Assembly: GCA_038363005.1 (NCBI GenBank)
Contig: JBBQBI010000006.1
Span: 1-64,000 of the forward strand
DNA: 64,000 nt
Direction: 5' to 3'
DNA from: JAKOWB01 sp038363005
Lineage (GTDB): Bacteria > Pseudomonadota > Alphaproteobacteria > Kiloniellales > JACOMY01
In this document: positions 42,254-50,840 of the stretch, piece by piece
How the letters are laid out: each line of letters opens with the position of its first letter
Numbering within the stretch: position 1 is the stretch's first letter
Notes under the pieces: generated by a model
What the model was told of the DNA's origin: nothing
The model's input: the letters and a program-made list of their open reading frames with translations, nothing else
Databases searched by the model: none
Translations under genes and position numbers: made by a program

Positions 42254-45200
42254 GCAGCTGTGGCCTTGCCGCCAACGGTGAACACCGTGTCGTCGTTCGG
42301 CAGCAGCATGTCGACCCGAAGCCCGTGCCGCCGGTAGTCGAAGGTCGCCTCGCCACCGAAGCCGGCGTCCATCAGGCGCTTGATCAGGATGCTGCCGAAG
42401 CCGGTGCGCTCCGGCACGTTGACAGACGGACCACCGCTTTCGACCCAGGCGATGTCCAGGCCCTTTTGCAATACCCGCCAGTTGACGGCGATCTCGCCGT
42501 CCGGAACCGACAAGGCACCATACTTGGCGGCGTTGGTGGCCAATTCGTGCAGCATCATCCCCAGGGTCAGGGCGGTCGAGGAATTGAAGTGCACGACCGG
42601 CCCCTTGAGCGTGAAGCGCGCGTTTTTGTCCACCTGGAACATGCCCACGGCGTCGGTCAGGATGGTGCGCAGCTCCACGTCGCCCCAGCCATGGTTCGAT
42701 ATTAGAGAATGGGACTTGGCGATCGCCTGGATGCGGTCGAGGAAGTCGCTCTCGAAGTCCACCAGCGATCCGCTGTGGCGCAGGACCTGCCGGGCCAGGG
42801 CGGTGACCATGGCCAGCATATTGCGCACCCGGTGATTCAGCTCTTCCACCATCACCTGCTGCTGCACCTCGTGCTGCATCAGGCGGGCGATGTCGACGAA
42901 CACCAGCAGCGCCCCGTCGATCACTGGCGGCGACGAGCGATAGGGCAGGATCCGCATCAGGTAGTGCTTGATGCCGCCCTGGGCATGGACCCTGCGCTCG
43001 ACAGGCTCGCCGGTGCGGAACACCGCCTCGATGTCGCCCTTCAGATCGCCGCTGTCGTCCAGCCGGTTCACGATGTCGGTCAGCGGCCGTCCGCGGTCGC
43101 TGGGGATCAGGTTAAAGATACCGGTCATGGCCGGCGTGAAACTGCGGATCTGCAGCGTCTCGTTCAGGAACACGGTGGCGACCTGGGTGCTCTCGAAGAC
43201 GTTGCGCAGGTCGCTGTGGGCGCGATGCACCTCCTCGACCTTCACCGTCAGCTCGCTGTTGACGGTGTGCAGCTCCTCGTTGATCGACTGCAGCTCCTCC
43301 TTCGAAGTCTCTAGTTCCTCGTTGGCGGACTGCATCTCCTCGTTGGTCGACTGCAGCTCCTCGTTCGAGGTCTTGAGCTCCTCGACGCCGCCCTCGTACT
43401 CCTCGATCGTCGTCTGCAGCCGCTCGCGCGTCTCGCGCAGCTCCAGCTCCAGGTGCTGCACCCCTTCCGAGGTCGGCGCCATCTCCTTCTGCTGCGGCTC
43501 GAAGGGCTGGCTGGCATCGGCGAGCACCACCAGGAACAGCTTGGTGCCCTCGGGACTGGCGGCCAGCGGCTCAACCGTCAGGTCGACAAGCTGCAGCTGG
43601 TCGCCGAACTCCAGCGTGATGCCGCCGCGCGATACCGCGCGGCCGGTATCGATCGCCTCATGCAGCGCGGCGCGCAGATCGAGGCGCAGCCCGCTGCGCG
43701 CCATCGACAGCAAATGGCGATTCGGCTGGCCGGTCGCCGCCTCCAGGTACCGGCCGGTGCGCGCCGAGAAATGCAGCACCATGCCGTCGCCGTTGATCAG
43801 GACATGCGCCGGGGCGAAGCGATCGAGGATGCGCGCCTCGGCGAGGCCGCGCAACGCGGCTGCCTGGCCGGCCGGGGTAACATCGGGCGCGACGGTCGCG
43901 TCGGCCAGACGCTGGGTCAACGGCAGCGTGACAAGGCGCGGGTGGGCCTTCACCTTGTCGCTGCGCTTGAAGATGCGGTGCTGCCGGTCGACCTGCTCAA
44001 AGTAGTCGCCGTGCTGGCTGACATTTTCGGAGGAGCCCAGGAAGACGAAGCCACCAGGCCGCAGCGCGAAATGGAACGCCGGTATCACCTGGTTCTGGAA
44101 GGCGCTGCTGAAGTAGATCAGCAGGTTGCGGCAAGAGATCAAGTCGAGACGCGAGAAGGGTGGATCGCGCACCACGCTGTGCAGCGAGAAGATACAGAGC
44201 TCGCGCACCTGCTTGTTGACGACATAGCTGGTGGGTCCACCACTGAAGAAGCGCTTCAGCCGCGCGGGCGAGACCTGGTTCACCAGCGGCGCCGGATAGC
44301 TGCCCTGCCGCGCCGCGGTCAAGGCGGCCGCGTCGATGTCGGTGCCAAAGAACTGCACGCGCGGTGGCTGCTTCAGGGTCTGCAGGTGCTCCAGCACCAG
44401 GATCGCCAGGGAATAGACTTCCTCGCCGCTGGCGCAGCCAGGCACCCAGATGCGCACCTGGTCATCCGGCCCCTTGTTCTCGAACAGCCGCGGAATCACC
44501 AGCTTCTCCAGCGCGCTGAAGGCGTCGGGATCGCGGAAGAAACAGGTCACGCCGATCAACAGGTCGCGGAACAGCAGGCGGACTTCGTCGGACGACTCCT
44601 GCAGCAGGGCGGCATAGTCCGCTGGGCTGGTCATATCCCGCACCTGCATGCGTCGCCGCACCCGGCGCCCGAAGGATTTCTCCTTGTAGCCGCTGAAGTC
44701 GTGGCCGACCTGTTCCAGCAGCAGGCGGTAGATCCCGGTCTTGGCCTCGCCCAGGCCGCTGTCGTCGCCACCGCCCTTGGCATCGCCTTCGGATTTCAGT
44801 TGCTGGGCGAAGGCGATCAGGCGCGGGACGATCTGGTCGACCGGCAGTTCCAGATCGACCACGCCGGCCACCACGGCGCTATGCGGCATCGAATCGTACT
44901 GTGGACCATCGACGCTCGCCCCCTGTGCCACCGTCAGGCCACCCTGCTGCTTCATCACCTGCAGGCCCAGCGTGCCGTCGCTGCCGCTGCCGGAGAGCAG
45001 GACGCCCACGGCGGTCTCGTGGCAATCCTCGGCCAGCGAACAGAGGAGCAGGTCAATCGGGCGTTGCGGCACCTCCTCGGTACGCGGATGCAGCACCAGG
45101 CGGCCATCTCGCATGGTCACCGTATGGTCTGGCGGTCCCACATGGATGCATCCCGGCAGCACCTCCGCGTCATGCACGGCGACGTGGACCGGCATGGCAG

Positions 45201-45375
45201 TGGCGCGCGCAAGTATTTCCACCAGCGCGCTGCGGTGCGTACGCGGCAGATGCATGATGATGATGAAGGCGAGGTCGTCGGTCGGCGTCAGCGGCTTCAG
45301 CAAATGTTCCAGCGCTGCCAGACCACCCGCGGAGGCGCCGACGCCGACGACTACGAAAGGGGTGCGCTGTTCCAT
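42250..45375 (-). CDS. CheB-CheR-PAS-HWE hybrid histidine kinase
   Basis: A 1041-aa multidomain signalling protein. CheB-type methylesterase, residues 6-190: Ser15, His42, Asp133. CheR-type methyltransferase, about 212-475, with the SAM loop WVPGCASGEEVYSLA. First PAS about 515-625, a Glu-rich coiled coil 636-722 with repeated NEELQS-like heptads, and second PAS about 725-835. HWE kinase 840-1030: phospho-His848 in ELNHRVRN, His943-Glu944 in MLHELATNAAKYG and Trp977-x-Glu979. Chemoreceptor-type modules fused to a kinase are known in alphaproteobacteria. It is coupled to the downstream receiver. Confidence 0.93.
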   Translation of the reverse strand: MEQRTPFVVVGVGASAGGLAALEHLLKPLTPTDDLAFIIIMHLPRTHRSALVEILARATAMPVHVAVHDAEVLPGCIHVGPPDHTVTMRDGRLVLHPRTEEVPQRPIDLLLCSLAEDCHETAVGVLLSGSGSDGTLGLQVMKQQGGLTVAQGASVDGPQYDSMPHSAVVAGVVDLELPVDQIVPRLIAFAQQLKSEGDAKGGGDDSGLGEAKTGIYRLLLEQVGHDFSGYKEKSFGRRVRRRMQVRDMTSPADYAALLQESSDEVRLLFRDLLIGVTCFFRDPDAFSALEKLVIPRLFENKGPDDQVRIWVPGCASGEEVYSLAILVLEHLQTLKQPPRVQFFGTDIDAAALTAARQGSYPAPLVNQVSPARLKRFFSGGPTSYVVNKQVRELCIFSLHSVVRDPPFSRLDLISCRNLLIYFSSAFQNQVIPAFHFALRPGGFVFLGSSENVSQHGDYFEQVDRQHRIFKRSDKVKAHPRLVTLPLTQRLADATVAPDVTPAGQAAALRGLAEARILDRFAPAHVLINGDGMVLHFSARTGRYLEAATGQPNRHLLSMARSGLRLDLRAALHEAIDTGRAVSRGGITLEFGDQLQLVDLTVEPLAASPEGTKLFLVVLADASQPFEPQQKEMAPTSEGVQHLELELRETRERLQTTIEEYEGGVEELKTSNEELQSTNEEMQSANEELETSKEELQSINEELHTVNSELTVKVEEVHRAHSDLRNVFESTQVATVFLNETLQIRSFTPAMTGIFNLIPSDRGRPLTDIVNRLDDSGDLKGDIEAVFRTGEPVERRVHAQGGIKHYLMRILPYRSSPPVIDGALLVFVDIARLMQHEVQQQVMVEELNHRVRNMLAMVTALARQVLRHSGSLVDFESDFLDRIQAIAKSHSLISNHGWGDVELRTILTDAVGMFQVDKNARFTLKGPVVHFNSSTALTLGMMLHELATNAAKYGALSVPDGEIAVNWRVLQKGLDIAWVESGGPSVNVPERTGFGSILIKRLMDAGFGGEATFDYRRHGLRVDMLLPNDDTVFTVGGKATAA

Positions 45376-45657
45376 TAGCCTGGACCCTATACCCTTATCC
45401 AGGTCGAAAGGCGATCAACTCGTCCTGTCGAAATATCCATAATATCGAACACGGGCGAACCGCGGCGCGCCGAAGTGACCCGCCCGTCTTCCGCGCCGCC
45501 AGTCTTCCGCGCCGCCAGCCTTCCGCCCCTGTTCGTCAACCGCCCGGGCCTCACGCTAGGATCGCAACATGGATGCCATGCCACCGCCTGCGGGCGATTG
45601 GAGCGGGCCGGCAAACGCGGCAGAGTGCGGCTTGCAATAGCGCGTGGAGGCCGACCC
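45376..45657. other. Intergenic region between hybrid kinase and FMN oxidoreductase
   Basis: A 282-nt gap holding the two divergent promoters. The left part (45376-45450) is AT-enriched, with a short inverted repeat CCTGGA...TCCAGG (45379-45403). A direct repeat follows at 45486-45517. No convincing gene was seen in it. Confidence 0.5.
45486..45517. repeat. Two tandem 16-nt direct repeats
   Basis: GTCTTCCGCGCCGCCA occurs twice in tandem, and a third degenerate copy (GCCTTCCGCCCC) follows. Likely replication slippage upstream of the oxidoreductase gene. Confidence 0.7.
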
Positions 45658-47697
45658 TTGGGTGCCTATGACCGGCTGCTTTCCCCCTTCACGCTCCGCG
45701 GCCGTGCCATCCGCAACCGCGTGCTCTCCAGCGCCCACGCGCCGGGCTATGCCGAGAACGGCCAGCCGGGCGAACGCTACCAGGCCTATCACGAGGAGAA
45801 GGCCCGGGGCGGCGTCGGCATGACGATCTTCGGCGGCTCCTCCAACGTCAGCCGCGACAGCGGCTCGATCTACGGCCAGATCTACCTGGGCGACGACGCC
45901 ATCGTGCCGGTGTTCCGCGCCTTCGCCCGGCGGGTGCAGCGGCACGGCGCGACGATCCTGTGCCAGGTGACGCACATGGGTCGGCGCACCGGCTGGGCCG
46001 CCGGCGACTGGCTGCCGACGCTGGGCCCCAGCGTGGTGCGCGATCCGGCGCACCATTCGGTGCCCTATGAGATGGCGTCGGCCGACATCGCCCGGGTGAT
46101 CCGCAACTTCGCCGACGCCGCTCGCCGTTGCCGCGACGGCGGCCTGGACGGCTGCGAGATCCTGGCCACCACGCACCTGCTGGGGCAGTTCCTCTCGCCG
46201 CTGTCCAACCGCCGCGGCGATGACTACGGCGGCAGCCTGGAGAACCGCGCCCGCTTCCTGCTGCAGGTGCTGGACGCGGTGCGTCCGGCGGTGGGCGAGG
46301 ACTTCATCGTCGGCGTGCGCTTCGCCGCCGACGAGAGCAACGAGGGCGGCCTGCCGCCGGAGGAGGGCATCGCACTGGGCGCCCTGCTGGGCCGCCAGGG
46401 CATCGCCGATTTCCTCAACGTCAACGGCGTCTATGGCGGCAGTGACCACGGCCTGGCGGAGAACTTCCCCGGCATGGCCTTCCCGGCGGCGCCCTATGTC
46501 GCGCTGGCGCACAAGGTGCGGCAGGCCAGCGGCCTGGCGGTGTTTCAGGCAGCGCGGCTGAACGATCCGGCGACGGCCGACTGGGCGATCGGCCAGGGCT
46601 ACCTCGACATGGCGGGCCTCACCCGCCCGCAGATTGCCGATCCGCACCTGGTCGAGAAGCTGCGGCGCGGCGAGCCCGAGCGCATCCGCGCCTGCGTCGG
46701 CGCCGGCTATTGCATCGACCGCATCTATGGTGGGCGCGACGCCTTCTGCGTGCAGAACGTCTCGACCGGTCGCGAGTCGTCGCTGCCGCATGAGATTCCG
46801 CCGGCTGCGACGCCGAAGCGCATCGTGGTGATCGGCGGCGGCCCGGCCGGGCTGGAGGCCGCGCGCGTCGCCGCGCTGCGCGGCCACCGCGTCACCCTGC
46901 ACGAGGCGGCGCCGCGCCTTGGCGGCCAGGTGCTGCTGGCGGCGCGCGCCGGCTGGCGACGCGACATGATCGGCATCGTCGACTGGCTGGCGGCCGAGGT
47001 GGCGCGTCTGGGAGTCGAGATCAGGCTGGACAGCTTCGTCGAGGGGCCGGAGCTGCTGGCCGACGCGCCCGACGTCGTGCTGGTCGCCACCGGCGGCACG
47101 CCCGACCGCTCGCTGCCGGAGGGCGGCGAGGACCTGGTGACCACCACCTGGGAGCTGCTCGGCGGCGAGGTGCAGCCGGCCGAGGAGATCCTGCTCTACG
47201 ACGAGACCGGCAGCCACGGCGCGCTCTCCACCGCCGACTGGCTGGCGGCGCAGGGGAAGCAGGTTGAACTCGCCACGCCGGACCATCAGGTAGGCCGCGG
47301 CATCGGCGGCCAGAACCTGCCGGTCTATCTGCGCAACCTCTACCGCGCCGGTGCCCGCCTGCTGCCCGACCACCGCCTGCTCGCCGTGCGGCGCGAGGGC
47401 AACGGCCTGGTCGCCGTGCTGTGGAACGAATACGCGCGGACCCGTGTCGAGCGCCGCACCGCGCAGGTGGTGGTGGAGCGCACCACGCTGCCGGCCGACG
47501 CGCCCTTCCAGGCGCTGAAGGCCGGAGCGCGAAATCTTGGCGAGATCGACATCGAGGCGCTGGTGGTGCTGCAACCGCAGCCAGAAGACGCGAACCCGGC
47601 GGGGACCTATCAGCTCTTCCGCCTGGGCGACGCCGTGGCAGCGCGCGATATCCATGCGGCGCTGTTGGACGCCAACCGCCTGGTGCGGGTGCTGTAG
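45658..47697 (+). CDS. FMN/FAD/Fe-S NADH oxidoreductase (2,4-dienoyl-CoA reductase / N-demethylase type)
   Basis: Old-yellow-enzyme TIM barrel (residues 1-345) fused to an FAD/NAD-binding half (about 375-679), the TMADH/DCR architecture. FMN-barrel blocks include FLSPLSNRRGDDYGGSLENRARF. The nucleotide motif is VVIGGGPAGLEAARVAA. The Fe-S segment reads CVGAGYCIDRIYGG...FC, with three cysteines where the family usually shows four. TTG 45658 is the start because GGAGG is 7 nt upstream; earlier in-frame codons give an unlikely Arg-rich lead. Substrate unknown: enoyl-CoA reduction or demethylation of an N-methyl compound. Confidence 0.85.
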   Translation: MGAYDRLLSPFTLRGRAIRNRVLSSAHAPGYAENGQPGERYQAYHEEKARGGVGMTIFGGSSNVSRDSGSIYGQIYLGDDAIVPVFRAFARRVQRHGATILCQVTHMGRRTGWAAGDWLPTLGPSVVRDPAHHSVPYEMASADIARVIRNFADAARRCRDGGLDGCEILATTHLLGQFLSPLSNRRGDDYGGSLENRARFLLQVLDAVRPAVGEDFIVGVRFAADESNEGGLPPEEGIALGALLGRQGIADFLNVNGVYGGSDHGLAENFPGMAFPAAPYVALAHKVRQASGLAVFQAARLNDPATADWAIGQGYLDMAGLTRPQIADPHLVEKLRRGEPERIRACVGAGYCIDRIYGGRDAFCVQNVSTGRESSLPHEIPPAATPKRIVVIGGGPAGLEAARVAALRGHRVTLHEAAPRLGGQVLLAARAGWRRDMIGIVDWLAAEVARLGVEIRLDSFVEGPELLADAPDVVLVATGGTPDRSLPEGGEDLVTTTWELLGGEVQPAEEILLYDETGSHGALSTADWLAAQGKQVELATPDHQVGRGIGGQNLPVYLRNLYRAGARLLPDHRLLAVRREGNGLVAVLWNEYARTRVERRTAQVVVERTTLPADAPFQALKAGARNLGEIDIEALVVLQPQPEDANPAGTYQLFRLGDAVAARDIHAALLDANRLVRVL

Positions 47698-47712
47698 GAA
47701 ACTACCTTGACC

Positions 47713-47832
47713 TGTCATCCCGGCCGCAGCGAAGCGGAGAGCCGGGACCCATCGCCGGGCTGGACGCGACCTCGACAGTCTCGCGCCGGCGAAGGCCTTG
47801 CCATGGACCCCGGCTCTTCGGCCGGGGTGACA
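47713..47832. repeat. Palindromic intergenic repeat, class 3 (copy 1)
   Basis: Arms TGTCATCCCGGCC (47713-47725) and GGCCGGGGTGACA (47820-47832) pair at 12 of 13 positions, with inner GAGCCGGGACC/GGACCCCGGCTC complementarity. Lies in the convergent gap between the oxidoreductase and HpaB genes. The same family recurs at 49512-49639. Confidence 0.85.
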
Positions 47833-47851
47833 GAGAGTGGGATGTCCGCCC

Positions 47852-49378
47852 CTACTCCGCCGCCGGCTTCACCACCTCCGGCGCCTCGCAGCCGGTGACG
47901 CAGCAGCGGCCGGGCTGCTTGGAGACGCGCTTGCCTTCCTCCAGCACGCCGCGGTCCAGCAGCTCCTCGACCAGCGCGGTCTTCTCAGCGACGGGATAGT
48001 GGCGCCAGATCTCGCGCTTCATCGCCTCCGGGCTGCCGCCGCCGTGCAGCGAGATGACCGAGTACCAGCCGGCCTGGTTGGAGACCGTCAGGTCCTCGAC
48101 CAGGCGCGCCACTTCGGCGCGCTGCGCATAGGGAATGTCGGCGCGCCCGGCCAGCACGGCGGCCAGCGAGGCCGCGGTCTCCGGATTGTGGTCCTCCTCC
48201 GGCCCCGGCAGCGCGACGATCAGCCCGCCGGAGACGTAGTGCGCGATGCGGTGCATCTCGTAGATCTGCGTGGCCAGCAGCAGCTTGCCGATGTTGGCGA
48301 AGACCGTGTCCGGCATGAAGGTGCCGCCAGGATCCCGCTGCCCGTAGACCGAGGCGGCGACGCCGCAGGCATAGAAGCCCTCGACGATCTTGATCAGCTC
48401 CACCAGCTGGTCGCGCATGTGGCCGTGGCGCTCGGGGTCCAGGCCGTTGGCCTCGGCCATCAGCGCGCCGGCGCCGATCAGCCGGTCGCCGAAGCCGGCG
48501 CGCGCGCCGATGCAGCTGTGGCGGTGGTGCGTCGCGTAGCTGGTGGTGAGGAAGCCGCCCTCTTCCGTCTCGCCGGCCAGGAAGACGCGGTCCCAGGGCA
48601 CGAAGACATTGTCGAACATGACGACGCCGACCGACTGGCCGTACTTGGCGGAGAACTTCGCCGCCGGGTCGCCGGGCCGCCCCGCCGGGCGCGCCACGAT
48701 GGTCACGCCCTCGGCATCCACCGGCACGGCGCAGCAGACCGCGTAGTCGGCGTCTTCCGGCCGGTGCGTGCGGCAGGGCATCACCAGGAACTCGTGCATG
48801 TAGGGCGCGCCGGTGACGATGGCCTTGGTGCCGCGGATGACGATGCCGTCGGCGCGGCGCTCGACGATGCGGACATAGACATCGGGCTGCGCCTGCTCGC
48901 CTGGCCGCTTCGAGCGGTCGCCCTTGGCGTCGGTCATGGCGATGCCCAGGGTCAGGTCGCGGTCCTGCACCTCGTGCAGATAGTTCAGGAAGCGCGCGTG
49001 GTATTCGGTGTCGTGCGCCGCGTCGGTCGCCTTGGTCGCCTGCCACAGGGCATTCAGGGAATCATGCGCCAGGTAGCGCTGCGCGCAGCCGGAGGTGCGG
49101 CAGACCAGGCGCACGGCTTCCAGCTTGGTCAGCAGGTCGGTCGTGCTCCCGTCGATGTGCAGCATGCGGTTGACGATCTTGCCGCTGGAGCCCTGGCGCG
49201 CCGTCATCACCGGCGCCAGTGCCGGGTCCAACGCGAAGTCGTAGCAGACGCCGACCCCGGCGATGCCCGGCGCCAGCAGCGGCTCGTCGGCGACCGATTC
49301 GACGCGCTGCCCGTTGACGAAGACGCGCGGCTTGTAGGCGCGCAGCGACTCGCGGAAGCCTTCGGCGGACAGCAGCAT
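47852..49378 (-). CDS. HpaB family protein (4-hydroxyphenylacetate 3-hydroxylase / 4-hydroxybutyryl-CoA dehydratase superfamily)
   Basis: A 508-aa acyl-CoA-dehydrogenase-like FAD protein. Alignment by eye to 4-hydroxybutyryl-CoA dehydratase keeps Cys98 (for C99) and the His in HHRHSC (for H292). The second Cys is Tyr102 (C103) and the fourth ligand is Ala (C299). The Fe-S cluster of the dehydratase is therefore unlikely, and a flavin monooxygenase-type role is more probable. The C-terminus has an added Cys-rich tail (GRCCVTGCEAPE). ATG 49378 follows GAGGAG by 7 nt. It is convergent with the FMN oxidoreductase. Confidence 0.82.
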   Translation of the reverse strand: MLLSAEGFRESLRAYKPRVFVNGQRVESVADEPLLAPGIAGVGVCYDFALDPALAPVMTARQGSSGKIVNRMLHIDGSTTDLLTKLEAVRLVCRTSGCAQRYLAHDSLNALWQATKATDAAHDTEYHARFLNYLHEVQDRDLTLGIAMTDAKGDRSKRPGEQAQPDVYVRIVERRADGIVIRGTKAIVTGAPYMHEFLVMPCRTHRPEDADYAVCCAVPVDAEGVTIVARPAGRPGDPAAKFSAKYGQSVGVVMFDNVFVPWDRVFLAGETEEGGFLTTSYATHHRHSCIGARAGFGDRLIGAGALMAEANGLDPERHGHMRDQLVELIKIVEGFYACGVAASVYGQRDPGGTFMPDTVFANIGKLLLATQIYEMHRIAHYVSGGLIVALPGPEEDHNPETAASLAAVLAGRADIPYAQRAEVARLVEDLTVSNQAGWYSVISLHGGGSPEAMKREIWRHYPVAEKTALVEELLDRGVLEEGKRVSKQPGRCCVTGCEAPEVVKPAAE

Positions 49379-49682
49379 CGGTCGTCTCCTCACAGGCTCT
49401 CAGGGCCGTTGACCGGACTCTTAGGCAGGCATAGCATCGCGTCAATCGAATTTTTGAACGGCGTTAGAAATTAGCTCCCATGAACAAGCTCCCAAAGGGC
49501 TCCGTCCCAAATGTCATCCCGGCCGCAGCGCAGCGCAGCGTAGCGGAGAGCCGGGACCCAGGGGCCACGAGCTCGCTGAATCGAGGCCAGCCCCCTGGGT
49601 CCCGGCTCTGCGTCGCTGCGCTCCTTGGCCGGGATGACAAGGGGGCGGTGTCGCGCCTCGCCTGCTGCGAAGACTCGCCCGC
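49379..49682. other. 304-nt gap upstream of the TetR and HpaB genes
   Basis: Contains the HpaB promoter region on its left (an AT-enriched stretch near 49440-49480) and the class 3 palindromic repeat at 49512-49639, which fills most of the rest. No further gene or operator could be supported. Confidence 0.6.
49512..49639. repeat. Palindromic intergenic repeat, class 3 (copy 2)
   Basis: Perfect 13-bp terminal arms TGTCATCCCGGCC (49512-49524) and GGCCGGGATGACA (49627-49639), with inner arms around AGAGCCGGGACCCAGGGG and its complement. Belongs to the same family as 47713-47832, so two copies flank the HpaB gene. Confidence 0.87.
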
Positions 49683-50303
49683 ATGACCGCCACCGCCCGC
49701 AAGCAGGCCGTCGCCGACCACAAGCGCCAACTCATCCTCGACGCCGCGCGCCGCGTGTTCGAGCGCGCCGGGCTTGATGCCGCCAGCCTGCGCGCCATCG
49801 CGGCGGAGGCCGGCTACACCCCCGCCGCGCTCTACTTCCACTTCGCCGACAAGGAGGCGCTGTATGCCGAGGTGCTGGCGCTTTCCATCGCCGAGCTGAA
49901 GGACGCGGTCGACGCCGCCGTGGCCCAGGTGACCACGCCACCCGCCCGCTTCCGCGCCGCGCAGCTCGCCTTCTTCGATTTCTACGCGGCGCGGCCGCGC
50001 GACCTCGACCTCGGCTTCTACCTGTTCCAAGGCGGCATGCGGCCGCACGGCCTGGGGCGCGAGCGCGACCGCGCGCTGAATGCGGCCTTGCAGGCGACCC
50101 TGCAGCCGCTGGCCGAGGCCGCGCTGGCCCTGGGCGCCACGCCCGAGGAGGCGCGGCTGCTGATGGCCGACGGCTTCGCCCATGCCGTGGGACTGCTGCT
50201 GCTGCTCCACACCGGCCGCATCCGCATGTTCGGCGCCGACGCGCGCCGCCTGCTGGAGCGCGCGGTGACCGCCGAACTCGCCACGCTGGAGGCCACACGA
50301 TGA
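49683..50303 (+). CDS. TetR/AcrR family transcriptional regulator
   Basis: A 206-aa regulator. The helix-turn-helix is ILDAARRVFERAGLDAASLRAIAAEAGYTPAALYFHFADKEAL (about residues 18-60). The effector domain has the YALYAEV-like helix start common to TetR_C proteins. ATG 49683 follows the palindromic repeat. Its stop overlaps the isochorismatase-family start by 4 nt, so the hydrolase is probably in its own operon and may be a target. Confidence 0.88.
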   Translation: MTATARKQAVADHKRQLILDAARRVFERAGLDAASLRAIAAEAGYTPAALYFHFADKEALYAEVLALSIAELKDAVDAAVAQVTTPPARFRAAQLAFFDFYAARPRDLDLGFYLFQGGMRPHGLGRERDRALNAALQATLQPLAEAALALGATPEEARLLMADGFAHAVGLLLLLHTGRIRMFGADARRLLERAVTAELATLEATR

Positions 50304-50827
50304 TCCTGATGCAGCCTGCCCGCAGCCAGCTGCTGCTGATCGACTTCCAGGCCCGCCTGATGCCGGCTATCGAGGGGGGCGAGGCCGCGGTGGCCAACGC
50401 CGGGCGCCTGGCCGAGGCGGCCAAGGCGCTCGCCATTCCTATCACCCTGACCGAGCAGAATCCCAAGGGCCTCGGCCCCACGGTGGCGGCGCTGGCCGGG
50501 TTGGGCCCCGTGGTGGAGAAGCTGTCCTTCGGCGCCTGCGCCGAGCCTGCCTTCCTGCCGGCGCTGAGCCGGCCGGACCTGGTGGTGGCCGGCTGCGAGG
50601 CGCATGTCTGCGTGCTGCAGACCGTGGCCGGGCTGCTCGCCGCCGGGCGCCGGGTCTACCTGGTGCGCGACGCGCTGGGCGCCCGCCGGGCCGAGAGCAA
50701 GGAAACCGCGATCGCCCGCATGGCCGCCGCCGGCGCTATCGTGGTCACCACCGAGATGGTGGTCTTCGAGTGGCTCGGCCGCTCCGACCACCCGCAGTTC
50801 CGCGCGCTGTCCAAACTCATCAAGTAG
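50300..50827 (+). CDS. Isochorismatase-family cysteine hydrolase
   Basis: A 175-aa cysteine hydrolase. The catalytic triad is visible: Asp15 (LLIDFQ), Lys in VVEKLSFGAC and Cys in CEAHVCVLQT. The family hydrolyses amides or isochorismate-type ethers. It is coupled to the TetR gene by a 4-nt overlap and lies 13 nt before the ACC deaminase gene, so the three are probably co-transcribed. The substrate is unknown. Confidence 0.87.
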   Translation: MILMQPARSQLLLIDFQARLMPAIEGGEAAVANAGRLAEAAKALAIPITLTEQNPKGLGPTVAALAGLGPVVEKLSFGACAEPAFLPALSRPDLVVAGCEAHVCVLQTVAGLLAAGRRVYLVRDALGARRAESKETAIARMAAAGAIVVTTEMVVFEWLGRSDHPQFRALSKLIK

Positions 50828-50840
50828 GAGCTTGCCTGCC

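Noticed and set aside
47852..49378. 4-hydroxybutyryl-CoA dehydratase
   Set aside because: Two of the four Fe-S ligands are replaced (Tyr for C103, Ala for C299).
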